From assembly GCF_004795105.1 (NCBI RefSeq), contig NZ_SSBL01000002.1, positions 186,001-250,000 of the forward strand: a stretch of 64,000 nt of DNA, read 5' to 3'. This DNA comes from Streptomyces sp. A0642. Lineage in GTDB: Bacteria; Actinomycetota; Actinomycetes; Streptomycetales; Streptomycetaceae. Each line of letters starts with the position of its first letter. Within the stretch, counting starts at the first letter, position 1. A model generated the notes under the pieces. The model did no database searches. It had not been told where the DNA came from and worked only from the letters and a program-made list of their open reading frames with translations. The position numbers and the translations under genes were made by a program. This document shows positions 1 through 8,403 of this stretch, in pieces.

Positions 1-196
1 CGACCCGGTGGATCCGGACTTCGGCGCCCGCATCGCGTCGGCGGGCGAGGCGGTCGGACACAGCGGCTACTTCGAGCCGGGAACCGAGAGCCTCGGCAAC
101 TTCGCCGCGATCGGCGCGGGCGCCTACGCCTCCGTGACCTGCGCGAAGTCCGACAGCGGCTGCCACGAACAGATTTCCGGCCACACGTCCGCCTGA
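1..196 (+). CDS. Secreted alpha/beta hydrolase (DUF1023-like), C-terminal fragment
   Basis: Only the last 65 or so codons lie in the window; the 5' part is outside. The visible tail contains a GHSGYFEPGTESL stretch followed by FAAI. This matches closely the end of the complete hydrolase at 3855-4898 (GHTGYFAPGTQSL...FAAI), so the two are paralogues. The His in GHxGYF is the likely catalytic histidine of the family by position, which is an inference. The fragment has an extra tail with two cysteines (CAKSDSGC) that the paralogue lacks. The stop codon lies inside a 10-bp sequence (gacgcgcgta) that recurs 30 bp downstream. Confidence 0.75.
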   Translation, partial: DPVDPDFGARIASAGEAVGHSGYFEPGTESLGNFAAIGAGAYASVTCAKSDSGCHEQISGHTSA

Positions 197-234
197 CGCG
201 CGTAAAGACGGCCCGAACGGGTCCGACGCGCGTA
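195..234. repeat. Direct repeat at the 3' end of the hydrolase fragment
   Basis: The 10-mer gacgcgcgta occurs at 195-204 and again at 225-234. The first copy overlaps the TGA stop codon. A small hairpin (CCCG aa CGGG) lies between the copies at 212-221 and may act in termination. This is one of several cases in the window where a repeat starts at a stop codon. Confidence 0.5.
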
Positions 235-311
235 GAAGACCGCGACCGGCCACGAATTGACCCGGTCTCCGAGGGGCGACGCGCGGGCAAGTGCCGCATA
301 CGATGAGGCAC

Positions 312-1271
312 ATGGGTGATGTGCTGGCCGGAATTCATGCCACCTGGGAGTTCGACGCCGACTCCGTGCTCATCCGCTTCGAACGGGGTATCCGTACGCC
401 GAGGCTCCTGCAGAGCCTCCGTGAGCGCCGCGTCCCGCACGCGGCGCTGTCGTCGGTGACGCTGACCCCGGGCAAGCGGGGCACGGTGGTGCTGCGTGCG
501 GTCCCCAGACCCGGTGCCGATCCACTCCTGGAGGCGGCGGCCGGGCAGCTGAAGGACGGCTGCGACCCGTACCGCCTGGTGCTCCCCGCCGAGCGCGAGA
601 CGCTCGCCGAGTACTACGCGGACGAGCTGCGCGCGCGCCTGGGCCCCGAGGCGGGCGAGCCCGCGGACCGGTTCCTGGTCGCGGCCCCCGAGGCGCCGAT
701 GCACTTCAAGGCGTACGACGGCAGGGCCAGCTTCGACGGGGACCGGATCTCCTTCCGGTGGTTCTGGACGGGCGCCTCCTCGGAGAAGTGGAAGGCGGGC
801 GACCAGACGTTCCCGGTCACCGAACTGAGCGGCGTCGAGTGGCGTTCCCCCGAGGCCTTCGAGGGCTATCTGCGGCTGGTGCCGCGTGTGCCCGCGCCCT
901 CCGATCCGGCCTCCGCCACGGGCGCCGGCTCCTCCGCCTGCGGGCCGGGTGCGGGTCTGCTGACGAGCACCGCCCCGAGCGCGCAGCCGCTGGAGGCGCG
1001 TCCGGCCCGGGCGGACCAGGACCCGGCCGCGGTGATCTTCGGCCTGGGCTACGGCCCGGTGCACGAGTCGCTGCCCTTCGCCGCGGCCGTACTGGAGTCC
1101 GTCCGCAGGAAGCAGTCCGCCCCCGTCGCGGCCGCCCTGGTGAGTCCGGGGCGCCGGGACCCGGCGGACATCGCCGAGCGGATTCGCCATCTCGGGGAGC
1201 TGCACCAGGCGGGTCTGGTGACGGACGACGAGTTCAGCGCGAAGAAGGCGCAGCTGCTGGCCGAGCTGTGA
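312..1271 (+). CDS. DUF4429 domain protein with C-terminal SHOCT motif
   Basis: About 319 residues. The N-terminal half has the DUF4429 pattern (TWEFDADSVLIRFERG, then a second similar block near KAYDGRASFDGDRISFRW), so the domain appears twice in tandem. The last 30 residues form a SHOCT-type helix pair (IAERIRHLGELHQAGLVTDDEFSAKKAQLL), a short oligomerisation or anchoring motif common at the ends of bacterial proteins. A low-complexity Ala/Pro/Gly linker joins the parts. ATG 312 is chosen because TACGAT at 299-304 makes a good -10 seven bases before it, implying a leaderless mRNA; GTG 291 and ATG 303 are alternatives. DUF4429 has no established function that I know. Confidence 0.85.
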   Translation: MGDVLAGIHATWEFDADSVLIRFERGIRTPRLLQSLRERRVPHAALSSVTLTPGKRGTVVLRAVPRPGADPLLEAAAGQLKDGCDPYRLVLPAERETLAEYYADELRARLGPEAGEPADRFLVAAPEAPMHFKAYDGRASFDGDRISFRWFWTGASSEKWKAGDQTFPVTELSGVEWRSPEAFEGYLRLVPRVPAPSDPASATGAGSSACGPGAGLLTSTAPSAQPLEARPARADQDPAAVIFGLGYGPVHESLPFAAAVLESVRRKQSAPVAAALVSPGRRDPADIAERIRHLGELHQAGLVTDDEFSAKKAQLLAEL

Positions 1272-1305
1272 TCCGTACGCGAGCGTCCCGCACCGGCGCA
1301 CGCGG

Positions 1306-1385
1306 GTCATACCTCGGTACGACACCGGCCGCGGCGGAACCGGAACCCCGGTATGACGCCGACGGACGGCTTCGCTGCCTACCCT
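1306..1385 (+). promoter_or_regulatory. Promoter and likely response-regulator boxes of the two-component operon
   Basis: GTCATACC at 1306-1313 and GGTATGAC at 1350-1357 form a perfect 8-bp inverted pair, with a related CGGTACGAC at 1315-1323. A -10 hexamer TACCCT lies at 1380-1385, exactly 22 bp after CCGGTATGAC (1348-1357), and ATG 1395 follows nine bases later. The same box-to-(-10) distance is found before the hydrolase at 3855. Binding by the adjacent response regulator is inferred. Confidence 0.55.
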
Positions 1386-1394
1386 GATCAGGCC

Positions 1395-2783
1395 ATGCCC
1401 CCCTCCTCACCGCCCCCGCAGTCATCGCCGCCGCCCGTTCCCCCGCACCCGCCGGCGGACGGTCTGCTGAGCGCCGCCCGCCGCAATCTGCGGGAGACCG
1501 GCCACGCGCTGTCCCATCCCTCGCATCCCCCGACGCCGCTCCTGGCCGACGCCCCGAGGCAGTGGCAGCGACTGCTGCCGTACGTCGCCGTGCTCACCCT
1601 CGTCGCCATCTTCCTCCCGGTCACGATCACCGTTCTGAGCGACCAGTACGGCCTGAACGGCGGCATCGCGGCCGCGCTCGCCGTCGGGCAGGCCGTGCCG
1701 CTCCTGATGCTGGCGCACCGCCCGTTGCAGGCCTGGTGGATCATCTTCCCCGCCCACGTCGCGGGCGCGGTGGTGCTGCTCGGGCAGGACGGCGGGCAGG
1801 ACAGCGCATGGCCGTGGACCCCGCCGGGCTTCGTCAGCTACCTCTTCCTGCTCCTGGCGCTGGGCCTGCGTGAGGGCCGGCGGACCCTCGTCGGGGTGTG
1901 GCTGGCGACCGGCGCCGCCGGGCTCGTCCTGTATCTGGTCTCCTCGCACCGCGGCAGCGACAACTCGCTCCTGCTGGTCATCCTCGGCGCCGTGGTCCTG
2001 GTGATCGGCGCGACGGTGCGGGAGCGGGGCGACGCGCAGCGCCGGCTCGCCGAGCAGGAGACCATCAGCGAGGCCGAGCGGGCGCAGCGCACGCTGCTGG
2101 AGGAGCGGACCAGGATCGCCCGCGAGCTCCACGACGTGGTCGCCCACCACATGTCGGTGATCACGGTCCAGGCCGACTCCGCCCCGTACCGGCTGAGCGG
2201 CGGGCTCTCGGACGAGGCCCGGGAGGAGTTCGCGTCGATCGCCGCGAGCGCTCGGGAGTCCCTCGCCGAGATGCGGCGCCTGCTGACGGTGCTGCGCAGC
2301 GAGGGCACGGAGGGCGAGCGGGCGCCTCAGCCGGGGCTCGACCGGGTGCAGCAGCTGGTGGAGGCGACGGTACGGGCGGGGCTGCCGGCCGAGCTGTCGA
2401 TGCCCGCCGGGCTGGAGGGCGTACCGCCGGCGGTGGACCTGTCGGCGTACCGGATCGTGCAGGAGGCCCTGGCCAATGTGGTCCGGCACGCGCCGGGCGC
2501 CCGGACCCGCGTGTCGATCGGTTCCGACGGTTCCGACGGGGCGCATCTGACGGTGCTGGTCGTCAACGGTCCTCCGGTGCACACGGGTTCGTCGCTCTCC
2601 CCGCACACCCCCGTGGAGACGACGGGCACGGGGCACGGGCTGATCGGCATGCGCGAACGCGTACGGTTGACCGGCGGAACGCTGGAGACCGGGCCCCTGC
2701 CGGACGGCGGATTCCGGGTGGCCGCCCGGCTTCCCCTCGCTCCGCCCTCGTCCGCCCCCCTGCCGAATCCGGAGGACTCGTGA
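1395..2783 (+). CDS. Sensor histidine kinase, NarL/DesK-type (HisKA_3)
   Basis: About 462 residues. A Pro-rich cytoplasmic N-terminus is followed by about six membrane segments (roughly residues 55-210). Then comes a short coiled coil, the HisKA_3 H-box RIARELHDVVAHHM with the phosphoacceptor His near residue 246, and an ATPase domain with an N-box (ALANVVRHA) and a final G-box (GTGHGLIGMRERV). It senses through its membrane part and phosphorylates the regulator encoded next to it. An in-frame ATG at 1353 lies inside the regulatory box and upstream of the -10, so 1395 is the better start. The stop overlaps the next start by 4 nt (GTGA), implying translational coupling. Signal unknown. Confidence 0.93.
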   Translation: MPPSSPPPQSSPPPVPPHPPADGLLSAARRNLRETGHALSHPSHPPTPLLADAPRQWQRLLPYVAVLTLVAIFLPVTITVLSDQYGLNGGIAAALAVGQAVPLLMLAHRPLQAWWIIFPAHVAGAVVLLGQDGGQDSAWPWTPPGFVSYLFLLLALGLREGRRTLVGVWLATGAAGLVLYLVSSHRGSDNSLLLVILGAVVLVIGATVRERGDAQRRLAEQETISEAERAQRTLLEERTRIARELHDVVAHHMSVITVQADSAPYRLSGGLSDEAREEFASIAASARESLAEMRRLLTVLRSEGTEGERAPQPGLDRVQQLVEATVRAGLPAELSMPAGLEGVPPAVDLSAYRIVQEALANVVRHAPGARTRVSIGSDGSDGAHLTVLVVNGPPVHTGSSLSPHTPVETTGTGHGLIGMRERVRLTGGTLETGPLPDGGFRVAARLPLAPPSSAPLPNPEDS

Positions 2784-3478
2784 CCATCCGTGTGATCATC
2801 GTCGACGACCAGGCCATGGTGCGGGCGGGATTCGCGGCCCTGCTGTCGGCGCAGGCCGACATCGACGTGGTCGGCGAGGCGCCGGACGGCCGCCAGGGCG
2901 TCGACGTCAGCCGCCACACCCATCCGGACGTGGTCCTGATGGATGTGCGGATGCCCGAGATGGACGGCCTGGCGGCGGCGCGCGAGCTGCTGAACCCGCC
3001 GGTGGGCGTGGTGCACGTGCCGAAGGTGCTGATGCTCACCACCTTCGACGTGGACGACTACGTGTACGAGGCGCTGCGCGCCGGCGCGTCCGGCTTCCTG
3101 CTGAAGGACGCCCCGCCGGCGGACCTCATCTCGGCGGTCCGGGTGGTGGCGGCGGGCGACGCGCTGCTGGCCCCGTCCGTGACGCGCCGCCTGATCGCGG
3201 ACTTCGCCCGGCAGCGGCCGGCCGGGGCCACGCGCGGCGGCCAGGCCCTGCGGCTGAACGGACTGACCCCCCGCGAGACGGAGGTGCTGGAGCTGATGGC
3301 GCGCGGGCTCTCGAACCAGGAGATCGCGGGACAGCTGGTGCTGGCGGAGCAGACGGTGAAGACCCACATCGGGCGGGTGCTGGCCAAACTGGACCTGCGC
3401 GACCGAGCCCAGGCGGTGATCTTCGCGTACGAGGCGGGGCTGGTGGTACCGGGCGCGTCCGGCCCGCCCGGCGATTGA
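2780..3478 (+). CDS. LuxR/NarL-family response regulator
   Basis: 232 residues. The receiver domain (1-120) has the acidic pair D9-D10, phospho-acceptor Asp55 in LMDVRMPEMDG, the Thr of the LTTFD segment and the conserved Lys of FLLKD. A LuxR-type helix-turn-helix (LTPRETEVLELMARGLSNQEIA ... VKTHI) occupies about 163-215. Start GTG 2780 overlaps the kinase stop by 4 nt. It probably controls its own operon and the hydrolase-acyltransferase pair downstream, judged from shared promoter boxes. Its 3' end (ggcgattgaggg) resembles the repeat unit that follows it. Confidence 0.95.
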   Translation: MTIRVIIVDDQAMVRAGFAALLSAQADIDVVGEAPDGRQGVDVSRHTHPDVVLMDVRMPEMDGLAAARELLNPPVGVVHVPKVLMLTTFDVDDYVYEALRAGASGFLLKDAPPADLISAVRVVAAGDALLAPSVTRRLIADFARQRPAGATRGGQALRLNGLTPRETEVLELMARGLSNQEIAGQLVLAEQTVKTHIGRVLAKLDLRDRAQAVIFAYEAGLVVPGASGPPGD

Positions 3479-3733
3479 GGGCATCTCCCGAGCCCGTGCG
3501 GCGGGTGAGGCACCTCTGAACCCGTGCGGCGGGTGAGGCACCTCTGAACCCGTGCGGCGGTTGAGAACGAAGCGGCCCGGCGGACCGCCCCGCCCGAAGC
3601 GAGCGGCCTGCACGAAGCAAGCTGCCCCGGCGGTCCACCCAGACGAAGCGAGCCGCCTGCCGCCCCCGCGGACCACCCCGGACGAAGCCAGCCGCCCGCC
3701 GCCGCCCCGGGCGGAACCCGTACACCCCCTACC
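3479..3733. repeat. Gene-free spacer with 28-bp tandem repeats
   Basis: No gene seen between the response regulator and the next promoter. A 28-bp unit beginning cccgtgcggcgggtgaggca starts at 3493 and 3521, with a third partial copy at 3549. The end of the response-regulator gene itself is a diverged copy with the TGA in the equivalent position. Further right, the sequence gacgaagc(g/c)agccgcc recurs in imperfect form between about 3595 and 3695. These look like decayed extragenic repeats of the kind frequent after Streptomyces genes. Confidence 0.7.
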
Positions 3734-3796
3734 CCGGTATCACCCCGCAGTTGGCCCTCCGGTGTGACGCCCCCTCACCCGTCGTCTTCCTACCTT
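3734..3796 (+). promoter_or_regulatory. Hydrolase promoter with two response-regulator-like boxes
   Basis: CCGGTATCAC at 3734-3743 and CCGGTGTGAC at 3759-3768 are direct repeats 25 bp apart, and match the CCGGTATGAC box in front of the kinase gene. A TACCTT hexamer at 3791-3796 starts 22 bp after the second box, the same spacing as at the kinase promoter. This suggests one activator for both. Binding is inferred. Confidence 0.5.
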
Positions 3797-3854
3797 CCTC
3801 CTCGACGCGCCGCACGGCGTGCGGGAGCCGGTTCAGCCGGAGAGGGAGGGTCGG

Positions 3855-4898
3855 ATGCGCCGCTATGCGAGGACCTTGGTCGCGGTCGCCCTGGCGACCA
3901 CCATCGTGTCGGGGACGGTCGGCTGGGCCTCGGGGAACGCCCAACAGGCGCTGACCGGGCCGCCGCCCGGCACCGCCGCCTGGCGGTCGGATCACGTGCT
4001 GGGCCGGGAGCTGCCCGACCCGGAACGGGCCACCCCCGCACAAGTGGCGCGGTTCTTCGACGGGTTGAGCGCGAAGGAACGGCAGTTGCTGATCACCCGG
4101 CATCCGCTCGTCGTCGGCAACCTCGACGGCGTACCCGTCGCACTGCGCTACCGGGCCAACGCCCTCGCCCTGAAGGCCGGCCACGACCCCCGGTACGCGA
4201 GCCTCGGCGCCGACCCCCACCGCCGGATCCTCGCGTTCGACCCCCGGGGACGCGGTCAAGTCGCCGAGGTCTTCGGGGACTTGACGACAGCCCGCCGGGT
4301 GTCCGTCGTGGTGCCGGGTTCGGACATCGACGCCGGGACCTTCGACCGTACGCATGATGTGTACGGGACGCCGGCCGGCATGGCCAGGTCGCTGTACGCG
4401 GAGACCGGGCCGGGCAGCGCGGTGATCGCCTGGGCCGGGTACACCACGCCCGTCGGCGTCGGCGTGGACGCCGCGACGGGCTCGCTCGCCGAGGCCGGTG
4501 CGGACCGCCTGACCCGGTTCACGGACGGGCTCGCCGCGACCGGCGTGCCCGCGCCCACGGTGTTCTGCCACAGCTACGGCTCCGTCGTCTGCGGCCTCGC
4601 CGCTCCCCGCCTGCGCGCCCGCGACCTGGTCGTCCTCGGGTCCCCCGGGATGCGCGCCGACAACGTCGGCGACCTGCACACCCGCGCCCGGGTGTGGGCC
4701 GCCAAGGACCCCGACGACTGGATCGACGACGTGCCGAACGTCGAGTTCGCCGGGCTGGGCCACGGGGCCGACCCGACCTCCGCCGGGTTCGGCGCCCGCC
4801 GGGTGCCCGCCGGTGACGCCCACGGGCACACCGGCTACTTCGCGCCCGGCACCCAGTCCCTGCACGCCTTCGCCGCGATCGCGGACGGGGAGCTGTGA
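3855..4898 (+). CDS. Exported alpha/beta hydrolase (DUF1023-like)
   Basis: 347 residues. A basic N-terminus (MRRYARTL) and hydrophobic stretch up to about residue 25 form a signal peptide or anchor. The DUF1023-type hydrolase core contains a nucleophile elbow CHSYGS (Ser near residue 238), a GSPGMRADN strand end, and a terminal GHTGYF that should hold the catalytic His. The substrate is unknown; an ester or lipid is likely from the fold. ATG 3855 has gggaggg five bases upstream, which decides it over a more distal ATG at 3819. The next gene overlaps the stop, so hydrolase and acyltransferase are probably one operon. Its C-terminus is paralogous to the fragment at 1-196. Confidence 0.88.
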   Translation: MRRYARTLVAVALATTIVSGTVGWASGNAQQALTGPPPGTAAWRSDHVLGRELPDPERATPAQVARFFDGLSAKERQLLITRHPLVVGNLDGVPVALRYRANALALKAGHDPRYASLGADPHRRILAFDPRGRGQVAEVFGDLTTARRVSVVVPGSDIDAGTFDRTHDVYGTPAGMARSLYAETGPGSAVIAWAGYTTPVGVGVDAATGSLAEAGADRLTRFTDGLAATGVPAPTVFCHSYGSVVCGLAAPRLRARDLVVLGSPGMRADNVGDLHTRARVWAAKDPDDWIDDVPNVEFAGLGHGADPTSAGFGARRVPAGDAHGHTGYFAPGTQSLHAFAAIADGEL

Positions 4899-6106
4899 TG
4901 AGCGTGCGCGAGCTCGCCTCCCGTATCGGGGCCCGCACCCCCGCCCACCGCGACCGCGCCCTCGACGGACTGCGCGCCCTCGCCCTGCTCGCCGTACCGA
5001 CCGGGCACTGGCTGCTCGGCGGGTTCCGGCTCGACGGCGGCGGGGCCCTGCACAACGCCAGCCCGCTCTCGGCCTTCGGCTCGCTCGCCCCGTTCAGCTG
5101 GGTGCTCCAGATGCTGGGCGTCTTCTTCCTGGTCGGCGGCTACGCCTCGGTGCTCTCGTACCGCCGGAGGAAGTCCACGACGGGGGCCTGGCTGCGGGGC
5201 CGGATGGCCCGCCTCGGCCGGCCGGTGCTCGGGGTGACGGCCGTCTGGGCGGCGATGATCCCGGTGCTCCACTCGCTCGGGGTGCCGGGCGACACCTTGC
5301 GGACGGGTTCGACGCTGGTGATCCAGCCGCTCTGGTTCGTCGGCGTGTACGCGGTGGTGACCGCGCTGACGCCGTACTGCATCCGCGCGGCGAGGAGGCT
5401 CGGCGGCTGGGCCGCGGCCCCGCTGCTCGGCGGGGTCGCCGTCGTCGACGTGCTGCGCTACGGGCCGCTCGGCGACGCGATGCCCTCCTGGCTGAGCGTG
5501 CTGAACATCGTTCCCGGCTGGCTCTTCGCGTACCAGCTGGGCGTCTCCTGGGGCGAGGGCAGGATCGGGAAGCGGGGCGCCCGGTTCCTGCTCGTCGGCG
5601 GTGGCGTGCTGTTCGCGGCCCTGCTGCTGGTCTTCCACTACCCGGCGTCCATGGTCGGGGTGCCGGGCGCAGCGCGTACCAACTCGCATCCGCCGTCGCT
5701 GCTGGTCCTCGCCCTGGCCGCCACGCAGAGCGGTGCGGCGATCCTGCTGCACGGCCGGATCGGCCGGCTGCTGCGCAGACCGCTGGTGTGGGCGCCGGTC
5801 GTCATGGTCAACCTGTCGGCGATGACGATCCTGTGCTGGCACCAGACGGCGATGCTCGCCGCGGCCGTGCCGGCGTCGTTCGCGGGCGCGGTACCCGGCC
5901 TGACGACCGGCCCCGACACGCTCGGCTGGGTCCTGGCCCGGCTGGCCTGGATGCCGGTGTTCGCGGGGCTGCTGGTGCTGATCGCCCGCTACGCCCGGCG
6001 GTTCGAGGCTCCGTGGAAGGCGGGCACCCGGGCCGCGGCCGCCCGCCGGGCCGTGGCGGGGGTGCTCGCGGCGGGATTCGCGGTCTTCGCGCTGGGGATG
6101 GCGTGA
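4895..6106 (+). CDS. Acyltransferase-3 family integral membrane protein
   Basis: 403 residues, about ten membrane segments. The N-terminus RDRALDGLRALALLAVPTGHWLL carries the Arg and His positions typical of acyltransferase-3 (OafA/NodX-like) proteins, which acylate sugars or other cell-surface groups using a cytoplasmic acyl donor. A second family hallmark is the FFLVGGYAS segment near residue 75. GTG 4895 overlaps the upstream stop by 4 nt; ATG 4898 overlaps it by 1 nt and is equally plausible. Coupling to a secreted hydrolase suggests an acyl modification cycle on an envelope molecule, which is an inference. Confidence 0.85.
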   Translation: MMSVRELASRIGARTPAHRDRALDGLRALALLAVPTGHWLLGGFRLDGGGALHNASPLSAFGSLAPFSWVLQMLGVFFLVGGYASVLSYRRRKSTTGAWLRGRMARLGRPVLGVTAVWAAMIPVLHSLGVPGDTLRTGSTLVIQPLWFVGVYAVVTALTPYCIRAARRLGGWAAAPLLGGVAVVDVLRYGPLGDAMPSWLSVLNIVPGWLFAYQLGVSWGEGRIGKRGARFLLVGGGVLFAALLLVFHYPASMVGVPGAARTNSHPPSLLVLALAATQSGAAILLHGRIGRLLRRPLVWAPVVMVNLSAMTILCWHQTAMLAAAVPASFAGAVPGLTTGPDTLGWVLARLAWMPVFAGLLVLIARYARRFEAPWKAGTRAAAARRAVAGVLAAGFAVFALGMA

Positions 6107-6251
6107 GGCCTTCCGCCCCGGGGGCGGACGCAGGAGCGCGCGGGGCGGGGCCGGGCACAGAACCGCGGCCCGCCGGGCTCGCGGCCGCGTCGGCCCGACA
6201 GCGGTCAACGCGTCGCTCTCTCCGCCGCCCCGGCCCCCGCCCCGCCGTCTG
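6107..6251. terminator. Spacer between convergent genes with GC-rich hairpin
   Basis: CCGCCCC (6113-6119) and GGGGCGG (6121-6127) are complementary with almost no loop. The region separates the convergent acyltransferase and aldo/keto reductase genes. It may contribute to termination, but there is no T-tract. Confidence 0.25.
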
Positions 6252-7267
<1,016 letters not shown>

Positions 7268-7268
<1 letters not shown>

Positions 7269-7735
7269 CAGGCACTGGGCCTTTCCGGCACCCGAGGGGC
7301 GCCTGCGTAGAACTCGATCTTGTAGTCGAGGACGGCGAGGGTGTCGTGGAGCTCCGCGATCCGCGTCCTCACGTCGCGGCGGGTCGCCTCCAGCAGTTCC
7401 CTGCGTTCTTCGAAGGTGTGCTCGCCCTCACGCACCAGCTCCGCGTAACGCACCATGTCGGCGACCGGCATCCCGGTCAGCCGCAGCTTGCCGACGAAGG
7501 CGAGCCAGTCCAGGTCGGCGTTGGTGAAGCGGCGCTGTCCCGTGTGGGAACGGTCGACGTGCGGCATCAGCCCGATCCGCTCGTACCAGCGCAGGGTGTG
7601 AGCGCTCAGCCCCGTGAAGGCGGCCACCTCGCTGATGGTGTAGCGGTCCTGGCCCGCGGGACGCGGATGGGGCCGGGGGGCCGAGGCGCAGGCGTCCACC
7701 CCCGGCGAAGCGATCTCAGTCTCCGTCACCGTCAT
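7268..7735 (-). CDS. MerR-family transcriptional regulator
   Basis: 155 residues. After a 30-residue N-terminal extension comes the winged helix MerR domain (YTISEVAAFTGLSAHTLRWYERIGLM), then a dimerisation coiled coil (EERRELLEATRRDVRTRIAELHDTLAVLDYKI). No Cys cluster follows, so metal sensing is unlikely; electrophile or organic ligands are more likely for this subgroup. The start is set at 7735 because the -10 hexamer (7743-7748) overlaps the alternative ATG at 7744. Autoregulates and controls the downstream reductase by inference from the promoter architecture. Confidence 0.92.
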
Positions 7736-7742
7736 GCCCTCC

Positions 7743-7773
7743 ACGCTAGAACCCTGGAGTGCACTCTAAGCAA
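7743..7773 (-). promoter_or_regulatory. MerR-type promoter with 19-bp spacer and central palindrome
   Basis: On the minus strand, -35 TTGCTT (7773-7768) and -10 TAGCGT (7748-7743) are separated by 19 bp instead of 17. The perfect palindrome GAGTGCACTC (7757-7766) sits in the spacer. An overlong spacer carrying the operator is the hallmark of promoters that MerR proteins activate by DNA twisting. The start codon at 7735 follows the -10 by seven bases. Confidence 0.75.
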
Positions 7774-7824
7774 GCACTGCCGGAGACGAGTTTCAGCCAC
7801 ACCGATCCCGTACGCCCTCCCCCC

Positions 7825-7855
7825 TTGCGCAATGGTCAAGAAGTGTTGACCATTG
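7825..7855 (+). promoter_or_regulatory. ArsR-type operator
   Basis: CAATGGTCAA (7830-7839) and TTGACCATTG (7846-7855) are perfect 10-bp inverted arms around a 6-bp spacer. A weak -35 TTGCGC (7825-7830) and a possible -10 GACCAT (7849-7854), 18 bp apart, overlap the operator, and ATG 7861 follows six bases later. Repressor binding would block the promoter, as expected for ArsR autoregulation. The -10 assignment is tentative. Confidence 0.65.
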
Positions 7856-7860
7856 AGCGC

Positions 7861-8403
7861 ATGCCACCTACCGACGATCTGCCCGAGACCTTTCACGTCA
7901 CCACGGACGAGCAGCTGCGCGCCGTCTCCAACCTCACCCGCCACCGGATCATGGCGGTACTCCGCTTCGAGCCCGCGACGATCACGCAGATCGCCGCCCG
8001 GGTGGGCCTCGCCAAGGGAAGCTCCAGCTACCACGTGCGGCTGCTGGAGCGGGCCGGCCTGGTGAAGGTGGTGCGGACACGGAAGGTCCGGGGCGTCACC
8101 GAGCGGTACTACGCGATGGCCGCCCGGTCGATCGAGCTGCCCGATCCGGGCGAGGGAGGGCCGGATCTGCTGATGCGGCACGCGGTGGCAGACCTGGAAG
8201 CGTCGCCCGCGGACGGCGAGCGGCACGTACGGATGGCACACCTGCGGCTCACCGACGAGCAGTTCGCGGAACTGGGTGCGCGGCTCCAGGCACTGGCGGA
8301 CGAGTACCGGAAGCTGTCCGACCCCTCGCTGCCGGACACGTCACTCGTCTTCGCCCTGTTCCACCCGGCGTCGCGCGGGCAGGCCGGAGGTGAGGACGAG
8401 TGA
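7861..8403 (+). CDS. ArsR-like winged-helix regulator
   Basis: 180 residues. The winged helix covers about residues 15-85: TRHRIMAVLRFEPATITQIAARVGLAKGSSSYHVRLLERAGLVKVVRT with a wing leading to ERYYAMAARS. The C-terminal half is a predicted ligand or dimerisation region with no metal-binding Cys motif. ATG 7861 lies next to the operator palindrome; TTG 7846 would lie inside it. The gene overlaps the MFS gene by 4 nt (GTGA), so the regulator most likely represses its own transporter operon. Confidence 0.88.
   Translation: MPPTDDLPETFHVTTDEQLRAVSNLTRHRIMAVLRFEPATITQIAARVGLAKGSSSYHVRLLERAGLVKVVRTRKVRGVTERYYAMAARSIELPDPGEGGPDLLMRHAVADLEASPADGERHVRMAHLRLTDEQFAELGARLQALADEYRKLSDPSLPDTSLVFALFHPASRGQAGGEDE

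Noticed and set aside
1353..1394. ATG 1353 as start of the histidine kinase
   Set aside because: It lies within the GGTATGAC regulatory box and upstream of the -10 TACCCT, so it would not be on the mRNA.
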